The notes under the pieces were generated by a model, which made no database searches, was not told the DNA's origin, and saw only the letters and a list, made by a program, of their open reading frames with translations. From positions 2,023,352-2,087,351 of the forward strand of contig NZ_MU158698.1 of NCBI RefSeq assembly GCF_015210005.1: 64,000 nucleotides of DNA. Reading direction: 5' to 3'. Within the stretch, counting starts at the first letter, position 1, and the number at the start of each line of letters is the position of its first letter. Made by a program: the position numbers and the translations under genes. Below are positions 1 through 9,142 of the stretch, in pieces. Source of the stretch: Sphingobacterium hungaricum (lineage in GTDB: Bacteria; Bacteroidota; Bacteroidia; Sphingobacteriales; Sphingobacteriaceae).

Positions 1-91
1 TAATAATAAGTTAAATAAATCATAGTTTTCTCTTATCGGTATTCTTTTAATCAGTTTATATAATTATTTTTGATTGATTATTATTAACCAA

Positions 92-2728
92 ATGAAGAGT
101 AAACATTCTGTTGCCCTAATTTTTTTCTTTGTCTACCTGCTTATTGCGCCAATATGCATTGCGCAACCTAAGATCTATACATCCGCGAAACCTGATTGGT
201 TAAGGGAAATCACCAAAAGCCCTGTCGTACCTGATTTTGATGAAATCAGTCTGGGTTATTATTTCGAAAAATTTGATTATCAGATCAATCTGAAAGAACA
301 AACTCGTTATGTTCAGAATATCAAAGTCCTGATTGACAACAGCGGCGCTGAAAATGCCGGGCAGATCAACATTGATTTTGATCCACAATACCAAAAGCTC
401 TATATCCACGAAGTCAAGATTATTCGGGGCAATGAGACCATCGACCAATTGAATTTGGCAAACTTCAAAGTCATTGCTTCAGAAACAGAACGATCGCGCT
501 TTCTCTACAATGGAACCTATTCGGCCTATCTTATTCTGGATGATTTGCGAAAAGATGATAAAATAATCTTGTCCTATTCGTTGAAAGGCTTTAATCCTGT
601 TTTTGCGGGCAAATTTTTTGATTCGTTTTATTTGCAATACTACGAGCCAGTCGGGCTGATGCATGTGAGCTATGTCGTTCCTCAATCGCAGACCCTTAAT
701 ATCCGCTCGCATGCTGGCGCTGCAGATCCAATAAAACAAGTGAAAAATGGCTATTCCTACTACTCTTGGGAAGAAACGAACCTGCCGGGATATGATTACG
801 AAGAATATGAGCCTGCTTGGTACGAGACGCATCAATGGATCGAATGTTCGGAATACAAGGATTGGAAAGAAGTTGGCCTGTGGGCCAAATCGGTGAATGA
901 AATTCCTTCGATCGAAGCAAATTCGCCCCTGCGGAAATATGCTGACGAGATCTGGAGCGAATCCAATAAAAACGTAACGCGCTATGCTAAGTTAGCAACG
1001 GATTTTGTGCAGAATGATATTCGATACATGGGCGTGGAGCTGGGAGAATATTCCCATCGGGCGAATAATCCAAATAAAGTGTTTAATCAGCGTTATGGCG
1101 ACTGCAAGGATAAATCGGTATTGCTCGTTACCTTATTAAGAGATAAAGACATCGACGCTTCCTTAGTCTTAGCGCACACTACAAAAGGCCACGATCTCGA
1201 CAATCGATTGCCATCGGCAGGTGCATTCAATCACATGGTCGTACAGCTTACGATCAATGGGCACAGACAATTCATCGATCCGACCATTAGCAATCAATCC
1301 GGAGAGTTTAAATCGCGCTTTTTCCCTTACTATGAAAAAATGCTGGTGCTGAACAGTCCAGATGTTTTGGTCGATGCACCGCTAAATTCGGATGGGTTTG
1401 CGAACATTGTGGAAACATTTGCTTTGCAAAAAGACGGTTCGGCAACCTTGGAAGTCTACACGCTTTATACTGGTTTTAGGGCGGATAATCTGCGTTCTTA
1501 CTTCGCGAGCAATGCCAAAAAGCAGATTCAAAAAGATTACTTAGACTATTATAGCGAAAGCTATAAATCCATTGTCGAGGAAAAACCTTTGCGATTTGTC
1601 GACAATCGAGGAGACAATAGCATCGAAGTCTATGAATACTATACCATTGAGGATTTTGTCAACGTCGAAGATGGTACGAATAAAAAATACCTTGCTTTTT
1701 ACGCGAGTTCGATTTCAGAAAAGTTTCCCGAAATAAAACCCGATCGGAAAGCGCCTATTGCCATGGGATATCCAAGCAAGATGAGCTATTCGGTTATTCT
1801 GGCAAATCCTGATCGAATATCCATCGACCTGGATCCTGAGTTTCATAATTTCCATAGCGATGCCTATTCTTTCGTCAAGAATATTAATTTCGATTTAGAT
1901 ACCATGCGTATTCATTACGATATTGAAATTCGAGAGCCTTTTGTCAAGCAAGACGATTTGAAAGAATATTATTCGAACTTTAAAGACCGAGATAAATTCT
2001 TGTACACGTCCTTTTACCTGAATGAAAATGGTTCGATTGGAGGCAATCAATTTGCTACTGGATCTGCAAATGCTTGGGCTGTTTTGTATGCTATTGCAGT
2101 AGTCATCGGAATGGTCTTTTTCTATATCCGCTACAACAAAACAAAGCCTTCATCCATTATCCCCTTGACAGATGGACCTGCTTACGCAAGTTTAAGGGGA
2201 TGGTTGATTGTTTTGGCAATTGCTATCGCTATTTCTATTATTCGGTTAGTCGTTGAGCTATTTACGACAGGTTTCTTTTCAAATAGCTTATGGGATGCTT
2301 ATCTGTATCTGGAGAATGTTTCAAAAGCTTCGTATTGGGCGGTGTTAATCTTTGAACTTACAGGCAATGTCATCCTTATCGCGAGCTTTGTCTATTGCAT
2401 GTACTTGCTATTGAACAGAAGAGATCTGTTTCCAGCGACTTTTCTTTATCTAACGATTCTTCTTTTTCTATTTCTTGTGCTAGATATTGCTTTCGTGAGG
2501 ATATTTTTGCCGATTTTACCTTTCGACCCCACTGCCATTGGCGGATTCGCCTTTCCAATCATCTGGGGGTTATATGTTTATAACTCGGAAAGAGTAAAAG
2601 ATACTTTTGTCGTACCGTATTATCCTGTGGAAGAAAATAAGGGACTTGAAGCGAATGCGGCTGAAGAATCTCCTAACTATTCCGATAGCGACCAAGCGGG
2701 CGAATCTAGTGGAATAGAAAAGGAGTAG
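92..2728 (+). CDS. DUF3857/transglutaminase-like protein with C-terminal membrane domain
   Basis: Exported protein of 878 residues. An N-terminal signal peptide ends near ICIAQP; a DUF3857-like beta-rich region follows, then a transglutaminase-like core with a plausible triad: Cys338 (YGDCKDKS), His381 (AFNHMV) and Asp396 (FIDPT). The last ~220 residues carry about five hydrophobic helices resembling DUF2569, ending in an acidic tail. The family is widespread in Bacteroidota and its substrate is unknown; proteolysis or cross-linking at the envelope is inference. A TTG at 74 is in frame, but ATG 92 gives the normal signal peptide (MKSKHSVALIFFF). A -7-like TATTTTTG lies at 65-72 without a clear -33 box. 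The gene converges on rimK with only 63 bp between and no obvious hairpin. Confidence 0.85.
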   Translation: MKSKHSVALIFFFVYLLIAPICIAQPKIYTSAKPDWLREITKSPVVPDFDEISLGYYFEKFDYQINLKEQTRYVQNIKVLIDNSGAENAGQINIDFDPQYQKLYIHEVKIIRGNETIDQLNLANFKVIASETERSRFLYNGTYSAYLILDDLRKDDKIILSYSLKGFNPVFAGKFFDSFYLQYYEPVGLMHVSYVVPQSQTLNIRSHAGAADPIKQVKNGYSYYSWEETNLPGYDYEEYEPAWYETHQWIECSEYKDWKEVGLWAKSVNEIPSIEANSPLRKYADEIWSESNKNVTRYAKLATDFVQNDIRYMGVELGEYSHRANNPNKVFNQRYGDCKDKSVLLVTLLRDKDIDASLVLAHTTKGHDLDNRLPSAGAFNHMVVQLTINGHRQFIDPTISNQSGEFKSRFFPYYEKMLVLNSPDVLVDAPLNSDGFANIVETFALQKDGSATLEVYTLYTGFRADNLRSYFASNAKKQIQKDYLDYYSESYKSIVEEKPLRFVDNRGDNSIEVYEYYTIEDFVNVEDGTNKKYLAFYASSISEKFPEIKPDRKAPIAMGYPSKMSYSVILANPDRISIDLDPEFHNFHSDAYSFVKNINFDLDTMRIHYDIEIREPFVKQDDLKEYYSNFKDRDKFLYTSFYLNENGSIGGNQFATGSANAWAVLYAIAVVIGMVFFYIRYNKTKPSSIIPLTDGPAYASLRGWLIVLAIAIAISIIRLVVELFTTGFFSNSLWDAYLYLENVSKASYWAVLIFELTGNVILIASFVYCMYLLLNRRDLFPATFLYLTILLFLFLVLDIAFVRIFLPILPFDPTAIGGFAFPIIWGLYVYNSERVKDTFVVPYYPVEENKGLEANAAEESPNYSDSDQAGESSGIEKE

Positions 2729-2791
2729 CTGTATGTGGAACTAAGAAAACTAAAGGATAATTTTTAAGGGAACGTCGATGAATTCCTTTAA

Positions 2792-3727
2792 TTACAATTT
2801 GCTTTCTTTTTTTACTTTGCGTTTGACAGTAGTTGGTTTAAGCAATTGTTTCGCTTCGTATTGACGTTCTAGGTACATGATGATTTCGCTGGCGATATCC
2901 TTTCCTGTAGCGACTTCAATGCCTGCTAAACCCGGAGATGAGTTCACTTCCAAAATCAATGGTCCGCGTGCCGATGGCAATAAATCTACACCCGCTACCG
3001 TTAATCCCATTGCTTTCGCGGCAGAGATAGCGGTCTCACGTTGCTGACGTGTTAATCGGACAATTTCAGCTGTTCCTCCGCGATGTAAGTTCGAACGGAA
3101 TTCGCCTTCTTTCGCTGTACGTTTCATTGCACCAACGACTTTACCATCCACAACAAATGCACGGATATCTGTTCCTTTGGCTTCCTTGATGTATTCTTGA
3201 ATTAGGATATTATTTCCTAAACCATAAAAAGCTTCGATTACGGATGATGCGGCTTTTTTTGTCTCCGCCAACACGACACCTATACCTTGCGTGCCTTCTA
3301 GTAATTTAATAACTAGGGGAGCGCCGCCAACCATGCGGATCAAATCATCCACATCCGATGCAGAACGTGCGAAACCAGTAATCGGCAAGCCTAAGCCCGC
3401 TCCAGAAAGAATTTGCATGCAGCGCAGTTTGTCGCGCGAGCGTGTGATGGCCGGACTTGGATTTGCTGAAATCACATCCATTACTTCGAACTGGCGAACG
3501 ATTGCCGATCCATAAAACGTCACCGAAGAACCGATACGAGGAATGATGGCATCAATGTCTGCAATATCTTGCCCTTTGTAATGAATGCTGGGTTTGCCTT
3601 GCTGGATACCCACATAGCATTTCCCATGATCGATAACTACACATTCATGACCACGCTTTATTGCTGATTCGACCAATCTTTTGGTCGAATAAAGATTTTT
3701 ATTTGTTGAAAGTACTGCGATTTTCAA
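2792..3727 (-). CDS. rimK: ATP-grasp ligase, ribosomal protein S6--L-glutamate ligase family
   Basis: ATP-grasp enzyme of 311 residues (E. coli RimK is 300). RimK adds glutamates to the C terminus of ribosomal protein S6. Visible are the N-terminal preATP-grasp fold ([14 protein letters not shown]), the glycine-rich ATP loop [12 protein letters not shown] near 145-156, [18 protein letters not shown], and the metal-binding end motif LEVNSSPGL near 255-263. The basic tail [10 protein letters not shown] extends past the usual end. It lies 45 bp downstream of a RimB-like protease gene, in line with purM. Whether S6 is the real substrate here is inferred from family membership. Confidence 0.88.
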   Translation of the reverse strand: MKIAVLSTNKNLYSTKRLVESAIKRGHECVVIDHGKCYVGIQQGKPSIHYKGQDIADIDAIIPRIGSSVTFYGSAIVRQFEVMDVISANPSPAITRSRDKLRCMQILSGAGLGLPITGFARSASDVDDLIRMVGGAPLVIKLLEGTQGIGVVLAETKKAASSVIEAFYGLGNNILIQEYIKEAKGTDIRAFVVDGKVVGAMKRTAKEGEFRSNLHRGGTAEIVRLTRQQRETAISAAKAMGLTVAGVDLLPSARGPLILEVNSSPGLAGIEVATGKDIASEIIMYLERQYEAKQLLKPTTVKRKVKKESKL

Positions 3728-3772
3728 AACGAAACTTTTTTAATGTGTAAACAATGGGAATACAGAATAGTT

Positions 3773-4204
3773 TTAGATGCTGTTCTTTGCTAAAGACTTT
3801 TTGGAGACATCCACCAAAAATTTTCCCGTAATAAAATTCCTGCCCAATAACATGGGGTAGGACATGGAAGAACGGTCGCGAAACGAGAGCTTGATGTCGT
3901 ATAAGCAATCGAATAATCGAATTTTTGTTAAAAATATATAGCGGGTTTCGGCATGTCCGAACGAACTTTTAACGATGCGCTCGCGATGAACCGGAAACGT
4001 TACTTTAATGGTTTCCTCAGCTTCAGGATCAGGGCGGATATGGCTACTGATGTGCAAGTGTCCGTCTTGATTAAAAATCTCGTAATCCTCACAATGCAAT
4101 ACGGAAGTTTCGGCACCTGTATCGGTTTTTGCTTCGATATTGTACAATCCCAACTCAGGCAAGTCGACAATTTCTGTTCTTCCGATAATGCGCTTGTCTT
4201 TCAT
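3773..4204 (-). CDS. RimB-like retropepsin-fold protease (ATP-dependent zinc protease family, PF05618)
   Basis: Small protein of 143 residues. The aspartic-protease-like motif D28-T29-G30-A31 sits in EAKTDTGAETS, and a second motif MLLGRNFI lies near residues 118-125, as in retropepsin-like RimB/RloA2 proteins. In some bacteria RimB acts with RimK on S6 glutamylation, and the same pairing is seen here. The start lies 9 bp after the purM stop, so the three genes are probably co-transcribed. The name zinc protease is historical; the sequence shows no classical HExxH zinc site. Confidence 0.82.
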   Translation of the reverse strand: MKDKRIIGRTEIVDLPELGLYNIEAKTDTGAETSVLHCEDYEIFNQDGHLHISSHIRPDPEAEETIKVTFPVHRERIVKSSFGHAETRYIFLTKIRLFDCLYDIKLSFRDRSSMSYPMLLGRNFITGKFLVDVSKKSLAKNSI

Positions 4205-4213
4205 TATGCGATT

Positions 4214-5392
4214 TTAGTTGTAGGTATATTCTCCGTAAGCTGATTGAATAGTGACTTGTTTTGTTTCGCTGGCTTCCACTCGGCCAACGATTTGTGCCGG
4301 AACTCCAAAAGATTCAGAAATTGCAATAATAGCTGGCGCAATGCTTTCGTCTACATACAGTTCCATGCGATGTCCCATGTTGAACACTTTATACATTTCT
4401 TCCCAAGGTGTTTGGGATTCTTGCTGAATCAGTTCAAATAGGGGAGGAATAGGAAAAAGATTGTCTTTAATCACATGCACTTTATCTACAAAATGCAAAA
4501 CTTTCGTTTGTGCACCACCTGAACAGTGAACCATCCCATCAATTTGCGAACGGTATTTGTCCAAAATGGTTTTGATAATAGGCGCATAGGTGCGAGTTGG
4601 CGATAGAACCAACTTTCCGGCCGTCAATTCACCATGTCCTTCAATGGAAATTTTATCATCCAGTTTTTTCGTTCCCGAAAAAACAAGGTCATAAGGAACA
4701 GCAGGATCATAACTCTCTGGGAATTTTTCAGCAACAGTTTTTGAAAAAACATCATGGCGAGCCGAAGTCAATCCATTCGAACCCATACCGCCATTGTATT
4801 CTTTCTCATACGTAGCTTGCCCATAAGAAGCCAAACCAACGACTACATTGCCTGCTTTGATGCGGTGATTTGAAATCACATCTTCGCGCTTCATGCGGCA
4901 AGTCACCGTGCTATCGACAATAATCGTGCGCACAAGATCGCCCACATCAGCCGTTTCACCTCCGGTGGAATAAATACCAATGCCCAGATCGCGCAATTCT
5001 TTTAGAATATCTTCGGTACCGTTAATGATTTCAGCCAAAACTTCGCCCGGAATCAAGTTTTTATTGCGCCCAATTGTTGACGACAATAAGATTTGGTCAA
5101 TCGCGCCAACGCACAGTAAATCATCCAGGTTCATAATAATCGCATCTTGCGCAATGCCACGCCAAACGGATAAATCACCTGTTTCTTTCCAGTACGAATA
5201 GGCCAAAGACGATTTTGTCCCTGCTCCATCTGCATGCATAATGTTGCAATAACTTTCGTCTCCTCCTAAGATATCGGGAATGATTTTGCAGAATGCTTGT
5301 GGAAATATCCCTTTGTCGATATTCTTAATGGCATTATGCACATCTTCTTTCCCAGCCGATACGCCTCGTTGATTGTATTTTAAATCTGACAT
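4214..5392 (-). CDS. purM: phosphoribosylformylglycinamidine cyclo-ligase (AIR synthase)
   Basis: PurM closes the imidazole ring of FGAM to AIR with ATP in de novo purine synthesis. The protein has 392 residues, longer than the ~345 of E. coli, as in other Bacteroidota. Visible are the HADGAGTKSSLAY glycine-rich segment near residue 54, NLDDLLCVGA, and STGGETADVGD of the AIRS fold, followed by the C-terminal AIRS domain (GMVHCSGGAQTK). First gene of a probable purM-rimB-rimK operon. A TATTTTTG-like -7 element lies at 5400-5407 (minus sense) only 8 bp before ATG, so the transcript could be nearly leaderless; no good -33 box is visible. Confidence 0.93.
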   Translation of the reverse strand: MSDLKYNQRGVSAGKEDVHNAIKNIDKGIFPQAFCKIIPDILGGDESYCNIMHADGAGTKSSLAYSYWKETGDLSVWRGIAQDAIIMNLDDLLCVGAIDQILLSSTIGRNKNLIPGEVLAEIINGTEDILKELRDLGIGIYSTGGETADVGDLVRTIIVDSTVTCRMKREDVISNHRIKAGNVVVGLASYGQATYEKEYNGGMGSNGLTSARHDVFSKTVAEKFPESYDPAVPYDLVFSGTKKLDDKISIEGHGELTAGKLVLSPTRTYAPIIKTILDKYRSQIDGMVHCSGGAQTKVLHFVDKVHVIKDNLFPIPPLFELIQQESQTPWEEMYKVFNMGHRMELYVDESIAPAIIAISESFGVPAQIVGRVEASETKQVTIQSAYGEYTYN

Positions 5393-5650
5393 TGTGATGC
5401 AAAAATAGGGTTATTAAAGGTAAAATAAAAAGTTAAAATCAAAAAGAGGATAATGGCTAGGGTTTTGATAAAGAAAGGAGCTTTAGGGCTATTGATTAAC
5501 CATTCTGGCGTTTTTACATTAGCTGAGCTTGAACGTTAGCTTTTGAATTTAAGATGTAAAAATGAGGGTTAGTTAGACAGGTTTAATTTTTAAATTTGAA
5601 TTCAGGATATAGGTAAGCCGATTAATTATCTTTCCTTCTTTAAAAAAGCC
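5393..5650. other. intergenic region upstream of purM
   Basis: AT-rich DNA with no open frame that looks coding. It should hold the purM promoter at its left edge. Two copies of TTAGCT occur around 5519-5541 (TTAGCTGAGC and GTTAGCTTTTG), too short to interpret. Nothing else is supported before the repeat array. Confidence 0.5.
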
Positions 5651-5941
5651 ATCGACAAATTATAAATTCCCGTCGACGACTGATCAATCGTCGCCAACAA
5701 ATCATAAAAAGTCGTCAACGAATGAACAATCGTCGTCAACAAATCATAAAAAGTCGTCAACAAATCATAAGAAGTCGTCAACAAATCATAAGAAGTCGTC
5801 AACAAATCATAAAAAGTCGACGACAAATCATAAAAAGTCGACGACAAATCATAAAAAGTCGTCAACAAATCATGAAAAGTCGACGACGAATGATAAAAAG
5901 TCGGCAAAGAATCATGAAAAGTCGACGACGAATTATAAAAA
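5651..5941. repeat. 21-bp tandem-repeat array (minisatellite), about 13-14 units
   Basis: Twelve consecutive units of exactly 21 bp run from 5690 to 5941, each starting GTCG. An 18-bp unit (5672-5689) and a degenerate unit (5651-5671) precede them. The unit is GTCGTCAAC plus AAATCATAARAA. A second version replaces the first half by GTCGACGAC (units at 5816, 5837, 5879 and 5921), changing two bases together. Because 21 is a multiple of 3, no stop arises in some frames, so both strands show spurious low-complexity open frames (TTFYDLL heptads on minus, SRQQIIK on plus). There are no spacers, so this is not CRISPR. It sits between the purM promoter and an amber-split gene. Function unknown. Confidence 0.92.
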
Positions 5942-6215
5942 GTTTTTGCCTTTAAATCCCTCTTTTTCTGACAATTTATCTGCTTTAATATCTGTTAATA
6001 TATTAATTTTCAGTTATTTACGACTTTGGTTAAAGTTTTAGCTATCTGAATAGACTTCCAATGATAAAACTTTAATTGTCATTGATTTGTCATAAGTTAT
6101 TTTTTATTTTTTTAATTAAATAATTTCTTTTTTAAATTTGATATAACAAAATCCACACACCCCTATGGATTTGTTGTCTACAGTTTGAATATGAAAAATT
6201 TTAAATAATTAAATT
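5942..6215. other. AT-rich region before the amber-split gene
   Basis: Very AT-rich, with no convincing open frame. A possible promoter for the downstream gene uses TTTG at about 6137 and TATGGATTTG at about 6164, but the fit to the Bacteroidota consensus is poor. Nothing else is supported. Confidence 0.35.
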
Positions 6216-6854
6216 ATGAACAAATGCAAACCTCTTCAAGATTACAAAGAATTATCCTTTGTAAAATTTGGTGCTTTCGCTACGCGAATTGCTACCAATA
6301 TGCGTAAGCATGATATCTTTAAGGATGGACTGCCTACGATTGATTTGTTGGATGAGCAATTATTGGTCTTTATGCCCATGTCAGATGTGCAGCGATTGGA
6401 TAGCTTGCAATCTACCTAGCGCGATAATTTAAAAACGGAAATGGTAGTTAATTTGGATGATCTTAATAGCCTAACTGACTATGTAGCCAAAGGACGCAAA
6501 GAAATTATTCTTTTGGCAGGCTTTAATCCGTCCAAAGAAGAAAATTCATCATTGCCTCCTGTCCAAGAAATTACCGGCCTTACCGTCAATTATACCACAG
6601 CGTTAGGTATATTTAAAATTGGCGTGAAGAGGCAGGAACAAGCTTATGAATATATTTTTAAATGGGTATTCGAAAACCCTGTTGATTTAGTAGAAGTAGT
6701 TTGGAATGAATACACTTCTCATAAAGCAAATTTCGAAGTGAATGTCGGGCGTACTTCGGGTACGATATGGTTTATGGTAGAACTTAGAGATAAAGAAGGT
6801 GATGTAGCTCAGACGCCTATTTACTCTAAAGTGATTGCAAAATTAGGATTGTAG
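6216..6854 (+). pseudogene. helical plus fibronectin-III-like protein gene interrupted by an in-frame TAG
   Basis: Two open segments, 6216-6416 and 6441-6854, are in the same frame and separated only by TAG at 6417-6419. Read through, they give one 212-codon protein: an N-terminal helical part (MNKCKPLQDYKELSFVKFG), a linker across the stop (RDNLKTEMVVNLDDLNSLTDYVA), then EIILLAGFNPSK and a beta-rich C-terminal half like an FnIII fold. From memory, Bacteroidota genomes carry many ~210-residue proteins of this layout, with the helix running through the position of the stop. The codons after TAG read as good coding sequence. The likely reading is a recent nonsense mutation; readthrough, or translation restarting at ATG 6441, is possible. 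A strong terminator follows at 6880. Confidence 0.7.
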
Positions 6855-6879
6855 ACAGCTTTCATAAGTAACAAAGTGA

Positions 6880-6925
6880 ACCAAGGTAATCGCCGAAAGG
6901 CAAAGATTGCCTTGGTATTTTTTTT
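6880..6925 (+). terminator. Rho-independent terminator after the amber-split gene
   Basis: Stem 6880-6891 pairs with 6905-6916 (ACCAAGGTAATC with GATTGCCTTGGT, one G-U pair), followed by eight T at 6918-6925. It lies 26 bp after the stop at 6854, so the split gene still has an intact end signal. Confidence 0.85.
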
Positions 6926-7046
6926 AGTTTCATTTTGTAATCCGTATTCTCTCGCCAATTTTAAGCAACCATTATTGCAACTTGATTGTTAAGTATACGT
7001 ACTAGTGAGTATCAGGTTGTTTTTAGTTAATTTTCTAAAAGCTTTT

Positions 7047-7520
7047 CTATTTAATCACCTTCCAGCTTTCGCATAGTTTGCTAAAGGAGTAGGTTGCATT
7101 AGCGGGGCTTGTGCTTGGGAGCGATTGATAGTTCACATGAGGTAGGCGAGTGAAATATTTGTCGTGTAGCTTTTCTGCTTTTTGGCCATTAAAGAATACC
7201 TGTTTAATATCTTTGTCGACAATCAATTTTTCGAGCTCATTCGGAACTTCTTGCAAGATAGCATGGTCCATACTTCCTTTTCGCGTAGCGGAAGCACAGA
7301 CATCCCAAACGGCAAGCTGATGGTCAAGGATCAATTTCTTCCGAACCAAATAATTGTTGGATAGCGGTTCTTCGAAAATTGTGAATAGCACTTTCCAAAA
7401 TCGATTTTGAGGGTGCGCGTAATATTGATTCAATAGTATCGATTGATCTCCAGGCAGGCTGCCTAAGATTAATGTATGCGCATTTTCGGATACGATAGGG
7501 TCAAATGACTTTTTTAGCAT
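7047..7520 (-). CDS. hypoxanthine-DNA (deoxyinosine) glycosylase, uracil-DNA glycosylase superfamily
   Basis: Protein of 157 residues that fits the compact UDG-superfamily enzymes which excise deaminated bases, chiefly hypoxanthine. Visible are the active-site segment LILGSLPGDQS near 18-28, the QYYAHPQNRFWKVL motif near 32-45, VWDVC and the C-terminal LPSTSPANA loop that inserts into DNA. These match the HDG family (family 6). It stands alone between two intergenic regions on the minus strand, with no operon partner. Family assignment is good; exact base specificity is inferred. Confidence 0.85.
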   Translation of the reverse strand: MLKKSFDPIVSENAHTLILGSLPGDQSILLNQYYAHPQNRFWKVLFTIFEEPLSNNYLVRKKLILDHQLAVWDVCASATRKGSMDHAILQEVPNELEKLIVDKDIKQVFFNGQKAEKLHDKYFTRLPHVNYQSLPSTSPANATYSFSKLCESWKVIK

Positions 7521-7572
7521 GGTTTACTGTAAGAGATTTTAAGCTGTATTTCCCTAACAGATAGCAAAAGAA

Positions 7573-7594
7573 AAGCCAAGATTTCTCTTGGCTT
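7573..7594 (-). terminator. Rho-independent terminator after purH
   Basis: On the minus strand, AAGCCAAGA (7594-7586) pairs with TCTTGGCTT (7581-7573) around a 4-nt loop, followed by TTCTTTT. It starts 21 bp past the purH stop. Confidence 0.8.
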
Positions 7595-7615
7595 CCACTC
7601 TATATTGCTATTTTC

Positions 7616-9142
7616 TTAATGTTTGAAATGGCGCACACCAGTCGTTACCATCGCAATGCCTTTTTCGTTAGCCATATCGATAGACAATTGATCTTTGATC
7701 GATCCGCCTGGTTGCAACACAGCAACGATACCTGCTTCAGATGCAATTTCAACGCAATCTGGAAAAGGGAAAAATGCGTCGGACGCCATGGAACTGCCTT
7801 TTAAGTCAAATCCAAATTCATTTGCTTTTTGGATCGCTTGTTTCAATGCATCCACGCGGGAAGTTTGACCCACACCCGAAGTGATCAAGGTGCCATTCTT
7901 AGCAAAAACGATTGTGTTTGATTTTGTGTGTTTCACAATTTTATTCGCAAAGTACAAGTCTTCTAGTTGTTCTGCCGTAGGAGCTACTGTGGTTACAGCA
8001 GTCATTTCTGCAGGGCCTTCGACTGTGCTGTCCTTATCTTGTAGGATGACCCCATTCAATAAAGTCTTGAAATGTTCGGTAGGCAAGCTTACTTCTTTGC
8101 GCACTAAAATAATGCGATTTTTCTTAGCCGTTAACACCGCAATTGCTTCCTCAGAATACGAAGGAGCGATCAAGACTTCGAAAAATAAGTTGTTGATTTC
8201 GGTAGCTGTCGCAGCATCTACTTCTCTGTTGGTGATTAAAACACCGCCAAAAGCCGAAACAGGATCACATGCTAAAGCCGCTTCCCAAGCTTCTTTGACT
8301 GTAGCTCTCGACGCTACGCCGCAAGCATTGGTATGTTTTAAGATCGCAAATGTTGGCTCTTCGAATTCATCAATGATCGCAACCGCTGCATCCACATCTA
8401 CTAAATTATTATACGATAATTCTTTACCATTTAACTTCGTGAACATCGCTTCTAAGTCGCCAAAGAAGACTCCTTTTTGATGCGGGTTTTCTCCGTAACG
8501 CAAAGTTTGCGCTTGCTGAACTGACTGCTTAAATACCGGCAAGCTTTGGTCTTGGTTAAAGTAATTAAAGATCGCTGTATCGTAATGTGAAGAGGTATTG
8601 AATGCTTTCTTCGCAAATTCCTTACGTTGCTCCAAAGAAGTTGTTCCTTCTTGATTCGCTAACATTTCTTCCAAGACAGCGTAATCATTTTTCGAAGAAA
8701 GAATAACGACGTCATTGAAGTTTTTGGCCGCTGCGCGAATTAAAGAAATACCACCGATATCAATTTTCTCGATAATATCTTCTTCAGATGCGCCAGAAGC
8801 AACAGTTTCTTCAAAAGGATATAAATCCACAATCACTAAATCAATTTCTGGGATTTCATATTGCGCTAATTGTTGTTGATCGCTTTCCAAAGGTCTGCGC
8901 GCTAATATTCCGCCAAAAACTTTCGGGTGCAAGGTTTTCACGCGTCCACCTAAGATAGAAGGGTAGCTGGTTAAATCTTCGACTGGAACGACATCGATGT
9001 TCAGGTCACGGATAAAAGCTTCTGTACCTCCGGTAGAATAGAAAGTAACACCATACTTGTTGAGTAATTGAATGAGAGGCGCTAAGTTATCTTTGTAATA
9101 AACAGAAACTAGAGCATTTTTAATCTTAACAGGGTGATTCAT
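7616..9142 (-). CDS. purH: bifunctional AICAR transformylase / IMP cyclohydrolase
   Basis: PurH performs the last two steps to IMP. The N-terminal ~195 residues are the MGS-like cyclohydrolase (KNALVSVYYKD, FYSTGGTEAFI, LGGRVKTLHPKVFGGIL). The rest is the transformylase with the KHTNACG signature, LRYGENPHQKG and the end segment KGIAMVTTGVRHFKH. Start chosen at ATG 9142 (MNHPVKIKNALVSVY), giving 508 residues, the usual family length; an in-frame extension to 9256 is open but does not resemble PurH. It has its own terminator and probably its own promoter in the 178 bp shared with the divergent esterase gene. Confidence 0.95.
   Translation of the reverse strand: MNHPVKIKNALVSVYYKDNLAPLIQLLNKYGVTFYSTGGTEAFIRDLNIDVVPVEDLTSYPSILGGRVKTLHPKVFGGILARRPLESDQQQLAQYEIPEIDLVIVDLYPFEETVASGASEEDIIEKIDIGGISLIRAAAKNFNDVVILSSKNDYAVLEEMLANQEGTTSLEQRKEFAKKAFNTSSHYDTAIFNYFNQDQSLPVFKQSVQQAQTLRYGENPHQKGVFFGDLEAMFTKLNGKELSYNNLVDVDAAVAIIDEFEEPTFAILKHTNACGVASRATVKEAWEAALACDPVSAFGGVLITNREVDAATATEINNLFFEVLIAPSYSEEAIAVLTAKKNRIILVRKEVSLPTEHFKTLLNGVILQDKDSTVEGPAEMTAVTTVAPTAEQLEDLYFANKIVKHTKSNTIVFAKNGTLITSGVGQTSRVDALKQAIQKANEFGFDLKGSSMASDAFFPFPDCVEIASEAGIVAVLQPGGSIKDQLSIDMANEKGIAMVTTGVRHFKH

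Noticed and set aside
5651..5941. CRISPR array.
   Set aside because: Units are contiguous, with no unique spacers, and no cas genes are in the window.
5626..5955. Open frames on both strands across the 21-bp array, read as heptad-repeat proteins.
   Set aside because: They arise automatically because the unit is 21 bp and stop-free in several frames; composition is extreme, there is no start context or promoter, and both strands cannot plausibly be genes.
7881..8480. 199-codon plus-strand frame inside purH.
   Set aside because: It is the antisense shadow of a well-conserved purH; no promoter or family resemblance.
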